DNA from: JANNPJ01 sp965200525
Lineage (GTDB): Bacteria; Actinomycetota; Actinomycetes; Actinomycetales; Kineosporiaceae
Assembly (NCBI GenBank): GCA_965200525.1
Contig: OZ241368.1
Coordinates: 682,001 to 746,000, forward strand
DNA: 64,000 bases
Direction: 5' to 3'
Position numbers and translations under genes: made by a program. This document shows, piece by piece, positions 33,631-41,399 of this stretch. Position 1 is the first letter of the stretch; each line of letters begins with the position of its first letter. The notes under the pieces are model-generated. The model saw only the letters and a program-made list of their open reading frames with translations, was not told the origin of the DNA and ran no database searches.

Positions 33631-33977
33631 GACGGCGCCCCGAACGCCGGGCGGGCGGCGACCGAGAGCCGGCGCAGCCGCTCGACGGCGTGGGCCGCAT
33701 TGCGCTGCAGGCGGGCGGTCTCGGCCTCGAGGCGGGTAGTGCCGGCTTGCGTCAGCTGGTAGTAGCGGCGCAGGCGCCCGGCCACCACCTCCTCGCGGAC
33801 CACTTCGACCAGGTTCTGCTCGCAGAGCCGGTCGAAGGCGCCGTACAGGGTGCCGGGGCGCAGGGTCACGTCGCCGTCCGAGAGCGCCGCCACCTCCTGG
33901 ATCACGGCGTAGCCGTGCAACGGGCCATCGGCGAGGGCAGTCAGGATGAGAAAGGTGGGCTCTTGGAGTGCGGGCAT
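33627..33977 (-). CDS. PadR family transcriptional regulator
   Basis: 116 residues, full-length short PadR: PTFLILTALADGPLHGYAVIQEVAALSDGDVTLRPGTLYGAFDRLCEQNLVE, wing REEVVAGRLRRYYQLTQAG, then a C-terminal dimerisation helix. The ATG lies only 6 bases downstream of the predicted -10, so the mRNA is probably leaderless. Autoregulation is likely through GTATATAC in the promoter. Translationally coupled to the membrane protein after it. Confidence 0.92.
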   Translation of the reverse strand: MPALQEPTFLILTALADGPLHGYAVIQEVAALSDGDVTLRPGTLYGAFDRLCEQNLVEVVREEVVAGRLRRYYQLTQAGTTRLEAETARLQRNAAHAVERLRRLSVAARPAFGAPS

Positions 33978-33983
33978 GAGCAG

Positions 33984-34012
33984 AACTTACGGCGAACTGT
34001 ATATACCGTCAA
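33984..34012 (-). promoter_or_regulatory. Leaderless PadR promoter with GTATATAC core
   Basis: On the minus strand TTGACG (34007-34012) and TAAGTT (33984-33989) are spaced by 17 bases. The perfect palindrome GTATATAC (33999-34006) lies between them and resembles the AT-rich core of PadR operators. Transcription would begin at or near the ATG at 33977, and no ribosome site is present. Confidence 0.5.
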
Positions 34013-34098
34013 ACAGAGTATTGCCGGAGTCGTATCCACTCTGGGCACCGCCCGCGAGCTGAACCGCGACCAGCGGAGGCTGACGGAATGCGCGTCGC

Positions 34099-34923
34099 TC
34101 AGATCCGCCGCCAACGAGCCTCGCACCAGGAGAACAGGCCGAAGGCGATCAGGCCGAGAGCGACCACGAGCAGCAGCAGCGGCCCCAGCGGGGTGTGGGC
34201 GAAAGAACTCAGCGTGCCGTCGATCCCCTCGGCGTCGGACGGCTTGAACTTGATCGAGGCCACGACCAGGAACAGCCCGGCCAGGACCACGACCACCCCC
34301 CGGGCGACGCCACCGATCAGGCCGAACTGAGCCACGGCCCGGCGGGTCGCCGCAGGCACGCCGGCCAGGTTCATCCGCTTCAGGAAGTCCCTGGTCCAGG
34401 ACTCCTTGATCAACATCGCCCCGACCACCACCACGACCCCACCGATCACGCCGATCAGCAGGCGGCCACCGCCGTGGGTCATGACCTGGGCGGTGACGGC
34501 CTTGGACTGGCGGTCGCCGTCCGCAGTGGCGCCGGACGACGTGCCCAGCACGAGTTTGAGGGTGCTCAGGCAGAAGAAGCCGTAGAGCACCGCCCGGAAC
34601 AGCGACTTCAGCCGCTCACCGGTCTGGTGACCGCCGGGCCCGACGGCACCGAACGCCGCCTCGCTCAGCCGCCACAGCGCCATGCCCAGGAAGCCCACGA
34701 CCAGCACCCAGAGCAGGACCGTGCCGAAGCTCTGCGCGGCGATCCGGCTCATCGCCCCGCCGCGGTCGGCCCGGCCGCCGTCACCGAGCGCGATCTGGAC
34801 CGCGATCAGGCCGATCAGCAGGTAGACCAACCCGCGGGCAAAGAACCCGATCCGCGCGGTGGCCTCCAGCGCCTCGCTGTTGGCGGCCCGTCGGCCCACT
34901 GTCCGAGCCTGCCTGGCGGTCAT
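34099..34923 (-). CDS. DUF1206 domain-containing membrane protein
   Basis: 274 residues with three repeats of a two-helix unit, each marked by an RxG..A(R/V)G start: ARIGFFARGLVYLLIGLIAVQIA, AVLYGFFCLSTLKLVLG, QFGLIGGVARGVVVVLAGLFLVVAS. About six membrane helices and a C-terminal short tail SWCEARWRRI. This is the standard DUF1206 build, common in actinobacteria; function unknown. Alone between the PadR pair and PAP2 genes; the left neighbour's promoter is about 90 bases away. Confidence 0.9.
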   Translation of the reverse strand: MTARQARTVGRRAANSEALEATARIGFFARGLVYLLIGLIAVQIALGDGGRADRGGAMSRIAAQSFGTVLLWVLVVGFLGMALWRLSEAAFGAVGPGGHQTGERLKSLFRAVLYGFFCLSTLKLVLGTSSGATADGDRQSKAVTAQVMTHGGGRLLIGVIGGVVVVVGAMLIKESWTRDFLKRMNLAGVPAATRRAVAQFGLIGGVARGVVVVLAGLFLVVASIKFKPSDAEGIDGTLSSFAHTPLGPLLLLVVALGLIAFGLFSWCEARWRRI

Positions 34924-35037
34924 CCCTGCTCCCCTGTCCCGGCCTCAGCCGCCAGCGTTGTTGATCATTGTTGGCAGGCTACTGCTCGGCCGGGACGACG
35001 CTTGTCGAGACGGCCGCCCGACAGGAACACTGACCGG

Positions 35038-35808
35038 ATGTCAGACCCCTCCCCCACCGGCCTTTCCCGGGCGACGAGCCCGGCGCACGCCCCGGGCGGG
35101 CCGGCAGGCACGAGGCCGGTCATCGCCCGGACGGCGGCCCGGTTGCTGGCCGGCGGAGCCGCGATCTACGCCGTCCTGGTCGGGTGCGGGCTGCTGCTGA
35201 CCCGAGTATTGTCGCACAGCAAGGTTTTTGACGCCGATCGCCGAGTGAGCGAATGGTTCGCCGCGCACCGCACGCCGACCCTGAATTCCTGGACCCGGAT
35301 CGGCTGTTCCCTGTCCACCACCGCGACCGCGATCGTCGTGACCATCGTGCTGGTGGTCGGCCTGCGGCTGTGGCTGCATCGCTGGCGCGAGTCGGTGGCC
35401 CTCTACCTGTCGATCCGGGGCGAGCTGATCATCTTCCTGCTGGTCTCCGCGACGGTCCACCGCCATCGCCCACCGGTCACGCACCTGGACCCGGCCCCGC
35501 CGACCTCCAGCTTCCCTTCCGGGCACACCGGGGCCGCCGTGGCCCTGTACGTCGGGCTGGCCGTCGTCCTGGTGGTGCTGTCACGACAGTGGACGTCGCG
35601 CGCGGGCGCCTTCACCGCGGCCGGCGTCCTCGCCCTGGTGCCGATGATCGTCGGGGTGAGCCGGCTGTACCGGGGCATGCACTACCTCAGCGATGTGCTG
35701 GCCGGCGCCGTCACCGGCGGGCTGTGGATGGCCCTGGTCATGAGCACGCTGCTCGCCACCACGGCCCCGGTTCACTCCGGATCGGTCCGCAAGGTGTCGT
35801 CGACCTGA
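35038..35808 (+). CDS. PAP2 family membrane phosphatase
   Basis: 256 residues with about six membrane helices. Acid phosphatase motifs: C1-like TVHRHRPP (the usual leading Lys is not in place), C2 SFPSGHTG, C3 SRLYRGMHYLSDV. The catalytic His of C2 and C3 are present, so it should dephosphorylate a lipid phosphate such as undecaprenyl pyrophosphate or phosphatidate at the outer membrane face. ATG 35038 chosen as the first with normal residues. Its 3' end overlaps the convergent PAP2 gene by 37 bases. Confidence 0.88.
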   Translation: MSDPSPTGLSRATSPAHAPGGPAGTRPVIARTAARLLAGGAAIYAVLVGCGLLLTRVLSHSKVFDADRRVSEWFAAHRTPTLNSWTRIGCSLSTTATAIVVTIVLVVGLRLWLHRWRESVALYLSIRGELIIFLLVSATVHRHRPPVTHLDPAPPTSSFPSGHTGAAVALYVGLAVVLVVLSRQWTSRAGAFTAAGVLALVPMIVGVSRLYRGMHYLSDVLAGAVTGGLWMALVMSTLLATTAPVHSGSVRKVSST

Positions 35809-36527
35809 GCCTGCGGCGGTGCCGGGCGCCAGACGTCGAACGCCGCCGCCGACGCCGCCAGCCAGGCCGCACCGAGCAGCCAGCCGGCCAGGACGTCGCT
35901 GGGGTAGTGCACACCCAACTCCACCCGGGAGACCCCCACCAGAACGACCAGCGCTCCGCCGACGGACCAGAGCGCGCGGCGGGCGGCCTGCGGCAGCACC
36001 GGAGCCAGCGACGCCGCGATCACCCCGAGGCAGACCATCGCGCCCAGGGAATGCCCGGACGGGAACGAGTACCCGGGCGCGCTGGCCACCGGGTCCAGCA
36101 GGTGGGGGCGCACCCGGGCCACCGCGGACTTCACCACATTGTCGATCGGCCCCTCGACCCAGACCGCGGTCAGCCCCCACAGCCCGACCCGCCACCGCCG
36201 ATGAGCCATGCCGCCCAGGCTCACCGCGCTGGCGGCCAGCCGCACGCTCCAGGGATGCAGCACCGCGCTGACCGTACTCATGAACCGGGTCAGGGAATGG
36301 TGTTCCACCGCCCGCCGGTGAGCCCAGTCGATCACGGCCGAGTCGACGTCGGCCAGTGCGTCCGACTTGGCCCGCAGGAGCAGAAGCAGCAGCAGAAACG
36401 GCCCGGCCAGCACGGCCGTGGCCACCAGGGCCAGGACGGTGCGCAGGCCGAACCGCTCCACCTCCTGCGGTCCGGGTCGGCCGTCGTGCTCGACCTGATC
36501 GCTGGGTGAGCCGCCCTCGAGCGTCAT
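35772..36527 (-). CDS. PAP2 family membrane phosphatase
   Basis: 251 residues, six membrane helices. Full motif set: C1 KSAVARVRP, C2 SFPSGHS, C3 SRVELGVHYPSDV. It is more canonical than its convergent partner and resembles undecaprenyl-diphosphatase or phosphatidylglycerophosphatase-like enzymes. Start ATG 36527 with GGAGGGGG upstream. The two PAP2 genes face each other with overlapping ends but are only distantly alike, so this is not a recent duplication. Confidence 0.9.
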   Translation of the reverse strand: MTLEGGSPSDQVEHDGRPGPQEVERFGLRTVLALVATAVLAGPFLLLLLLLRAKSDALADVDSAVIDWAHRRAVEHHSLTRFMSTVSAVLHPWSVRLAASAVSLGGMAHRRWRVGLWGLTAVWVEGPIDNVVKSAVARVRPHLLDPVASAPGYSFPSGHSLGAMVCLGVIAASLAPVLPQAARRALWSVGGALVVLVGVSRVELGVHYPSDVLAGWLLGAAWLAASAAAFDVWRPAPPQAQVDDTLRTDPE

Positions 36528-36599
36528 CGGTGGATCCCCCTCCTTCGCTACGACCACCCTCACAGGTCGCCGAAGGCTCCACCACCGCACACCCGGCGC

Positions 36600-37100
36600 T
36601 CAGAGCAGTTGCGTGGCGTACTGCCCGGAGAGCTCCTCGGCCTTGCGGCCCCGCTCGGCCAGCTCGTCCGGCGAGAGCGGGAGCGGCACCGAGGTCGGGC
36701 CGTCGACCGGGTCACCGATCTTGAGGAAGAACTCCTCCTGACCGGCCGGGGTACACATGCACAGCATCCGGGCCGGGGCGCCGGAGCGGTTGGCGAAGTG
36801 GTGCGGCGCGTTGGCCGGGATGTTGACCGTCGACCCGGCGCCGACCGTGCGCTTCTCATCGCGGAAGGTGAACTCGATCTCACCTTCGAGGATGGTGAAC
36901 ATCTCCTCGAAATCGTGCCGGTGCAGGGGCGGTCCGCCGCCGTCGGGCACTCGCATGTCGATCAGGCAGTAGCGACCGTCGGTCTGGGCCCCGCTGATCA
37001 GCACGGAGTAGGTGTCACCGACGACGGCCACGTGCTGGACGCCGGCCGCGGCCGGATCCACGACGGTGAGCTGCCGGGTGGGGTCGTCGTCCGGAATCAT
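36600..37100 (-). CDS. Cupin-domain protein
   Basis: 166 residues. A single conserved cupin barrel: motif 1 PPLHRHDFEEMFTILEGEIEF (two His, one Glu, metal ligands) and motif 2 NIPANAPHHFAN (third His). Likely binds Fe, Mn or Zn; could be a dioxygenase, isomerase or sensor. Start ATG 37100 with GGGAG before it. A perfect 18-base dyad lies 33 bases upstream, in the region shared with the divergent TetR gene, so TetR repression is likely. Confidence 0.88.
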   Translation of the reverse strand: MIPDDDPTRQLTVVDPAAAGVQHVAVVGDTYSVLISGAQTDGRYCLIDMRVPDGGGPPLHRHDFEEMFTILEGEIEFTFRDEKRTVGAGSTVNIPANAPHHFANRSGAPARMLCMCTPAGQEEFFLKIGDPVDGPTSVPLPLSPDELAERGRKAEELSGQYATQLL

Positions 37101-37132
37101 GTGCGGCTCCCTGGTGAGTGGCCAGCTTCTAA

Positions 37133-37150
37133 ACGGAGGAAATCCTCCGT
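37133..37150. promoter_or_regulatory. Perfect operator-like palindrome between cupin and TetR genes
   Basis: ACGGAGGA and TCCTCCGT are perfect 8-base arms separated by AA. It lies 33 bases before the cupin start and 119 before the TetR start. Length and symmetry fit a TetR-family dimer site. Confidence 0.65.
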
Positions 37151-37268
37151 CACGGATGCTATGACGACGTCGGGAGCACCACAACTCGGGGACGGCGGCC
37201 CGCGGCCGGCCGTGAGATAGTGCAACGATGAGCGGTCAACCGGTTTCGACGTCAGGGAGGGGCTTTCG

Positions 37269-37880
37269 GTGCGAGGCGACGCGACTCTGAACCGCGAACG
37301 ACTGCTGGACGCCGCCCGGGTCGCCGTCCGCCGCGAGGGGCTGAGAGTGCCGCTGGGCACCATCGCCGCGGAGGCCGGCGTCGGGATCGCCACGCTCTAC
37401 CGGCACTACCCCGATCGCGAGGCTCTGCTGCGGGCCCTGGCCACCCGCTCCTACGAAATGGTCCTGGCCGCGGCCGAGACCGCCGAGGCGAGCAGCACTT
37501 CCGGGATGGCCGCGTTGCTGGCCTTCCTCGACCGGACCATCGAGCACGGCGACCAGCTGGTGCTCCCCCTGCACGATCACCTGATCACCAGCGACCCGGA
37601 GACGGTTCAGCTGCGCCACTCGATCAGCGCCGTCATCGACCGGATGGTCCGCCGGGCCCAGCGCCAGGGGGACGTCCGCCGCGGGGCCGCCGGTGGCGAC
37701 ATCATCGTGATGGGCGCGATGCTGGCCCGCCCCCTGATGCACCTGCCGGACTGGCCGCAGCAGGCCCGCCGGACGGCCAGGGTGTACCTCGACGGCCTGC
37801 GACCGCAGGCGCCGACCCCGCTGCACGGCCGGGCCCTGACCCGGGCTGTCCTGGAAGCGGGGTTCACTCAGGACAGCTGA
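37269..37880 (+). CDS. TetR/AcrR family transcriptional regulator
   Basis: 203 residues. HTH about 8-55: NRERLLDAARVAVRREGLRVPLGTIAAEAGVGIATLYRHYPDREALLRAL. The C-terminal domain carries HSISAVIDRMVRRAQRQGDVRRG, typical of the SACE_7040-like subgroup. Start is GTG 37269 with GGAGGGG upstream. Divergent from the cupin gene, its probable target through the palindrome at 37133-37150. Confidence 0.92.
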   Translation: MRGDATLNRERLLDAARVAVRREGLRVPLGTIAAEAGVGIATLYRHYPDREALLRALATRSYEMVLAAAETAEASSTSGMAALLAFLDRTIEHGDQLVLPLHDHLITSDPETVQLRHSISAVIDRMVRRAQRQGDVRRGAAGGDIIVMGAMLARPLMHLPDWPQQARRTARVYLDGLRPQAPTPLHGRALTRAVLEAGFTQDS

Positions 37881-37901
37881 GCCTGAAATGCGGTCAGTGG
37901 C

Positions 37902-38081
37902 TCATGCGTTGTGGATGACCGCCCGGATCCGGGCGATGAGGTCGTCGGGCATCTGCGGGTCGGTGAGACCGTGCGAGTGCTGGGCGTGCACGGTGCACAG
38001 TTTCAGCATCTCCACCTCGTCGTCGGCCCGAAAATGAGCCCCACAACCGGGGACGACGTCCCCGCACGCGTATTCCTTCAC
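37902..38081 (-). CDS. DUF1059 small metal-binding-like protein
   Basis: 59 residues from GTG 38081. EYACGDVVPGCGAHFRADDEVEMLKLCTVHAQHSHGL is the DUF1059 pattern: CGDVVPGC near the start and a central HAxxxHG. Predicted to bind a metal through the two Cys and His. GAGAGGA precedes the GTG. Its start overlaps the stop of the EAL gene by 4 bases (GTGA), so the two proteins are made together. No activity is known for the family. Confidence 0.85.
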   Translation of the reverse strand: MKEYACGDVVPGCGAHFRADDEVEMLKLCTVHAQHSHGLTDPQMPDDLIARIRAVIHNA

Positions 38082-39295
38082 GATCGTCCTCTCCCCGTGA
38101 GCCCGGGCTGAGCGTGCACCCGGCGCGGCCTGCCGGAGCGAGAATCGGCACGGCCCGGGTGTCGCTTGAGTTCGGCCAGGCGCAGCATCATCCGCTCGGG
38201 CCGGACGATACCCAGATAGGCGCCGTAGGCGTCGCCGCAGACCACCGGGTCGAACCGGGTGTCGGCCGGGCGGGTCATGGCCCGGGTGGCGACCTCGGGC
38301 AGCGCGGCCATCGCGGCCGCGCGCAGGCTGACCGGAATGACCTGGATGTGCGCCGCCTCGTCGTCGGCCCGGCGGCGCCGGCGCAGCAGGCAGACCGCGC
38401 GGGAGTGCCGGTCCAGGACGGCGATCAGCTCCATCCCCGGGTCGGTGGCGAACAGCGACCCGGCGGCCGGCAGGTCGTCGTCCCGGATGGTCGCGGTTCG
38501 TTCCAGCAGGCTGCCCATCCGGTCGATCAGGCTACTGTCCTCGGCCAGCGAGCGGATCCGCTGGCCCTGGGCCTCAGCCAGAACCGGCCAACCGGAACCC
38601 GGTTGGCCGAACAGCCAGCCCTGCCCGAGCGGGACGCCGAGCCGGATGAACGCCTCCAGCTCCTGCGGGCGCTCGATCCCCTCGGCGATCACCGCGGCGT
38701 CCAGCCGGCCGGCGTAGGTGCCCAGCAGCTCGGCCAGCGCCAGTTTCACCTCGTCGCGGTCGGCGTGATCGACCAGGGCCCGGTCCATCTTCACCAGCTC
38801 CGGACGGATCAGGGCCATCTGCTGCAGGCCTGAGTAGCCCGATCCGGCGTCGTCCAGGGCCACGGTCGCCCCGAGCGCCCGCAACCGGCTCAGCAGCCGG
38901 GAGAGCTCGTCCTGATCGCCGATCCGGACGTGCTCGGTCAGCTCCAGCACCAGGCCGTTCAGGTCGCCCGAGCCGGTCAGGACGTCGAGAAGTTCCGGCT
39001 CGCCGAGCAGATGTGGGCTGATGTTCACGGTCAGGAAGCAGCCCGGCGGCAGGTGACCGCGGGCCGCGATCGCCGCCCGCACCACCCGGGCCTCCAGCAG
39101 GGCGCCGACCCCGTAGAGATCGGCGGCGGCGAACCACTTGTCCGGTGCGGCGTCCGGTGGACCGCTGAACCGGGCCAGGGCCTCGTACCCGACCACCACG
39201 CCGTGCTTGAGGTCCACGATCGGCTGGAAGACCAGTCGGGGCTGGTCCTCGTTGGCCACCACCGCCTCGACGAGCGCGCGCGACAGCTCAGTCAC
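38078..39295 (-). CDS. EAL-domain protein, probable cyclic-di-GMP phosphodiesterase
   Basis: 405 residues. The EAL domain occupies about 10-245: GYEALARF, LTVNISPHLL, VLELTEHV, ALDDAGSGYSGL (usual DDFGTG loop changed to DDAGSG), ELVKMDRALV and AEGIERPQEL. The metal and catalytic residues (E of EAL, N, E, D-D, K, E) appear kept, so hydrolysis of c-di-GMP is plausible. The C-terminal 150 residues contain a possible GGDEF-remnant or sensory module of unknown type. No membrane segment. Start GTG 39295 with GGGGAG upstream. First gene of a pair with DUF1059. Confidence 0.88.
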   Translation of the reverse strand: MTELSRALVEAVVANEDQPRLVFQPIVDLKHGVVVGYEALARFSGPPDAAPDKWFAAADLYGVGALLEARVVRAAIAARGHLPPGCFLTVNISPHLLGEPELLDVLTGSGDLNGLVLELTEHVRIGDQDELSRLLSRLRALGATVALDDAGSGYSGLQQMALIRPELVKMDRALVDHADRDEVKLALAELLGTYAGRLDAAVIAEGIERPQELEAFIRLGVPLGQGWLFGQPGSGWPVLAEAQGQRIRSLAEDSSLIDRMGSLLERTATIRDDDLPAAGSLFATDPGMELIAVLDRHSRAVCLLRRRRRADDEAAHIQVIPVSLRAAAMAALPEVATRAMTRPADTRFDPVVCGDAYGAYLGIVRPERMMLRLAELKRHPGRADSRSGRPRRVHAQPGLTGRGRS

Positions 39296-39432
39296 GTTGC
39301 TCCCCTCGGCCGGCCGAACCCCCTGTGACCTCATCTTCGGCGGATGAGCGACGAAGTTGAGCCGAATGGCGTGCTTCGCGGTCGCCCCGCCACCGGCGGA
39401 ACTGCTGGACCGAGGACGCTCGCGGTGAACGG

Positions 39433-39464
39433 GTCCACCTTCGGCGGTACCGCAGAAGGTGGAC
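39433..39464. promoter_or_regulatory. 32-base near-perfect palindrome upstream of histidine kinase gene
   Basis: Outer arms GTCCACCTTC (39433-39442) and GAAGGTGGAC (39455-39464), then an inner GCGGTACCGC (39444-39453). Only one mirrored pair (39443/39454) fails to match. It lies between the divergent EAL gene and histidine kinase gene, 35 bases before the latter. It could be an operator for the downstream response regulator or a transcript hairpin. Its GGTACC centre recurs in the palindrome at 52709. Confidence 0.6.
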
Positions 39465-39498
39465 GCCACGGTGGTGGCCTGCGCCTTAGGCTGCGCCG

Positions 39499-40650
39499 AT
39501 GCGCGTGCGGAGCCCCAGGCCGATCGTCGTCGACACGCTGATCGCGCTCGTATGCCTCTGGATCGCCTTTCGCCGCGGGCAGGAGTCGGTCGCCCACGGA
39601 TGGCCCCGGCTCGATGCCGGAGCCTGGGCCTGCCTGGCGGTGGCCTACCTGCCGCTGGCGCTGCGCAGGCAGGCTCCGGTAGCCGTCTTCGTCGTCGTCC
39701 AGGCGGCCAGCGCGATCTACATCGGCGCCGGGTACTGGCCGGTGATCACCACACTCGCCCCGATGCTGGCCCTCTACACGGTGGCCTCGATGCGCCCGGC
39801 CCGCACGGCCGTGATCTGCGCGGCCACGATGACCGCGGTCTGGGTCTACGCCGGGGCGTTCCGGAACGACGGGCGAGGGCTGGGGACGGCGCTGCCCCAG
39901 GCCGTGCTGTTCTGCTCGGCCCTGATCTGGTTCGGCACGGTGGCCCGGCGGGCCGACCAGCAGGCCGCGCAGTTGCGCCTGGAGCAGGCCGAACGCGCCC
40001 GCCACGAGGTCAGCGAGGAACGCGGGCGGATCGCCCGCGAACTGCACGACGTGGTGGCCCACCACATGGCGGTGGTCTCGGTGCAGGCCGGCCTGGCCCG
40101 GTTCGTCTTCGACTCCGACGCCCGGACCGCCCGGCTGGCCCTCGACACCATCCAGGACGCCAGCAGCGAGGCTCTGGAGGAGCTGCGCCGGATGCTCCAG
40201 GTGCTGCGCGAACCCGATCTGGCGACCGACGATTCCGGCACCCCGATGCCGACTCTGGCTGGTCTCGACGACTTGATCGAGCGGGTCCGGGCCGGCGGTG
40301 TACCGGTCGAGCTGAGCATCCAGGGGCGGGTGCGGCCGCTGGCCCCCGGGGTCGAGCTGTGCGCGTACCGGGTCGTGCAGGAGGCCCTGACCAACGTTCT
40401 GAAGCACACCACCCACGCCGGCACCCTGGTACAGCTGGATTATCGCCGGCACGAGCTGATGGTCAGCATCACCGACGACGGCGACCCGGCCGCCGGTGAC
40501 CGCCCGCCGGCCGGGGGCGGGCACGGGTTGCTGGGCATGCGCGAGCGGGCGAGGATATACGGCGGGTCGATCAGCGTCGGGCCCCGGGCCGAAGGCGGTT
40601 TCCGGGTCTGCCTGACCCTGCCGACAACGACGGCGGCCCTGATTCGATGA
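39499..40650 (+). CDS. DesK/NarX-like sensor histidine kinase (HisKA_3)
   Basis: 383 residues. Four to five membrane helices in the first 150 residues, a short coiled linker (RADQQAAQLRLEQAERARHE), then HisKA_3 with the phospho-His in GRIARELHDVVAHHMAVVS (about 182) and a C-terminal HATPase_c: YRVVQEALTNVLKH (N box) and GGGHGLLGMRERARIYGG. No large sensor domain, as in antibiotic- or envelope-sensing kinases. Overlaps its response regulator by 4 bases. Convergent with the ABC exporter operon. Confidence 0.92.
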   Translation: MRVRSPRPIVVDTLIALVCLWIAFRRGQESVAHGWPRLDAGAWACLAVAYLPLALRRQAPVAVFVVVQAASAIYIGAGYWPVITTLAPMLALYTVASMRPARTAVICAATMTAVWVYAGAFRNDGRGLGTALPQAVLFCSALIWFGTVARRADQQAAQLRLEQAERARHEVSEERGRIARELHDVVAHHMAVVSVQAGLARFVFDSDARTARLALDTIQDASSEALEELRRMLQVLREPDLATDDSGTPMPTLAGLDDLIERVRAGGVPVELSIQGRVRPLAPGVELCAYRVVQEALTNVLKHTTHAGTLVQLDYRRHELMVSITDDGDPAAGDRPPAGGGHGLLGMRERARIYGGSISVGPRAEGGFRVCLTLPTTTAALIR

Positions 40651-40682
40651 ACAGCTCGATGCACAGCTCGATGACGAGCTCG
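40647..40682 (+). repeat. Three tandem 12-bp units, each starting with ATG
   Basis: Units at 40647, 40659 and 40671 share the core AGCTCG and each begins with an in-frame ATG; a fourth ATG starts at 40683. They encode the pattern Met-x-Ser-Ser (N, H or T at x) at the extreme N-terminus of the response regulator and overlap the kinase stop codon. This gives several possible start codons in one frame. Confidence 0.75.
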
Positions 40683-41369
40683 ATGAGGAGACGGCCCAGC
40701 ATGATCCGCGTGCTTGTCGTCGACGACCAGTTCCTGATCCGGGCCGGCCTGGTCGGCCTGCTCGGTGCCGCGGACGGGTTCGAGGTCGTCGGCGAGGCCG
40801 GTGGCGGCGAAGAGGCCGTGCGGCTGGCGGCCGAGCTGCGCCCCGACGTCGTGCTGATGGACATCCAGATGCCGGGCCTGAACGGTGTCGACGCCACCCG
40901 GCGAATCCTGGCCGCCGACCCCGACCAGGCGATCCGGGTGCTGGTGCTGACCACCTTCGACCTGGACGAGTACGTGTACGGCGCCCTGCGGGCGGGGGCG
41001 TCCGGGTTCCTGCTGAAGGACTCCGGCCCCGAGCGGTTGCTGGCCGCGGTGGCGGCCGTCGCCGGTGGTGACGCCCTGTTCGCGCCAAGCGTGACCCGGC
41101 GGCTGGTCGAGGCTTTCGCCCGACAGGCCGCCGGGGCGGCGACGCCGGTGCCGCCACCGGACCTGAACCTGCTGACCTCGCGCGAGATCGAGGTGCTGAC
41201 CCTGGTCGCCCGGGGGCTGTCCAACCTGGAGATCGCCGGCCGGCTCACGATCAGCGAGGCGACGATCAAGACCCACCTGAACCGCACGATGACCAAGCTC
41301 GACCTGGACAGCCGGGCCCAGGCCGTCGTCCTGGCCTACGAGTGCGGCCTGGTCACCCCGGGGCGCTGA
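40647..41369 (+). CDS. NarL/LuxR-type response regulator
   Basis: 240 codons from ATG 40647; four further in-frame ATGs follow within 54 bases, and the natural start may be ATG 40701 (MIRVLVVDDQ) behind GGAG. Receiver: VDDQ acidic pair, phospho-Asp in DVVLMDIQMP, Lys in FLLKDSGPE. LuxR HTH: LTSREIEVLTLVARGLSNLEIAGRLTISEATIKTHLNRTMTKL. Partner of the kinase before it (ATGA overlap). Likely regulates the nearby ABC exporter genes. Confidence 0.92.
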   Translation: MNSSMHSSMTSSMRRRPSMIRVLVVDDQFLIRAGLVGLLGAADGFEVVGEAGGGEEAVRLAAELRPDVVLMDIQMPGLNGVDATRRILAADPDQAIRVLVLTTFDLDEYVYGALRAGASGFLLKDSGPERLLAAVAAVAGGDALFAPSVTRRLVEAFARQAAGAATPVPPPDLNLLTSREIEVLTLVARGLSNLEIAGRLTISEATIKTHLNRTMTKLDLDSRAQAVVLAYECGLVTPGR

Positions 41370-41399
41370 CCCGGCCTCGAGCCGATCCGGCCGGCGACC

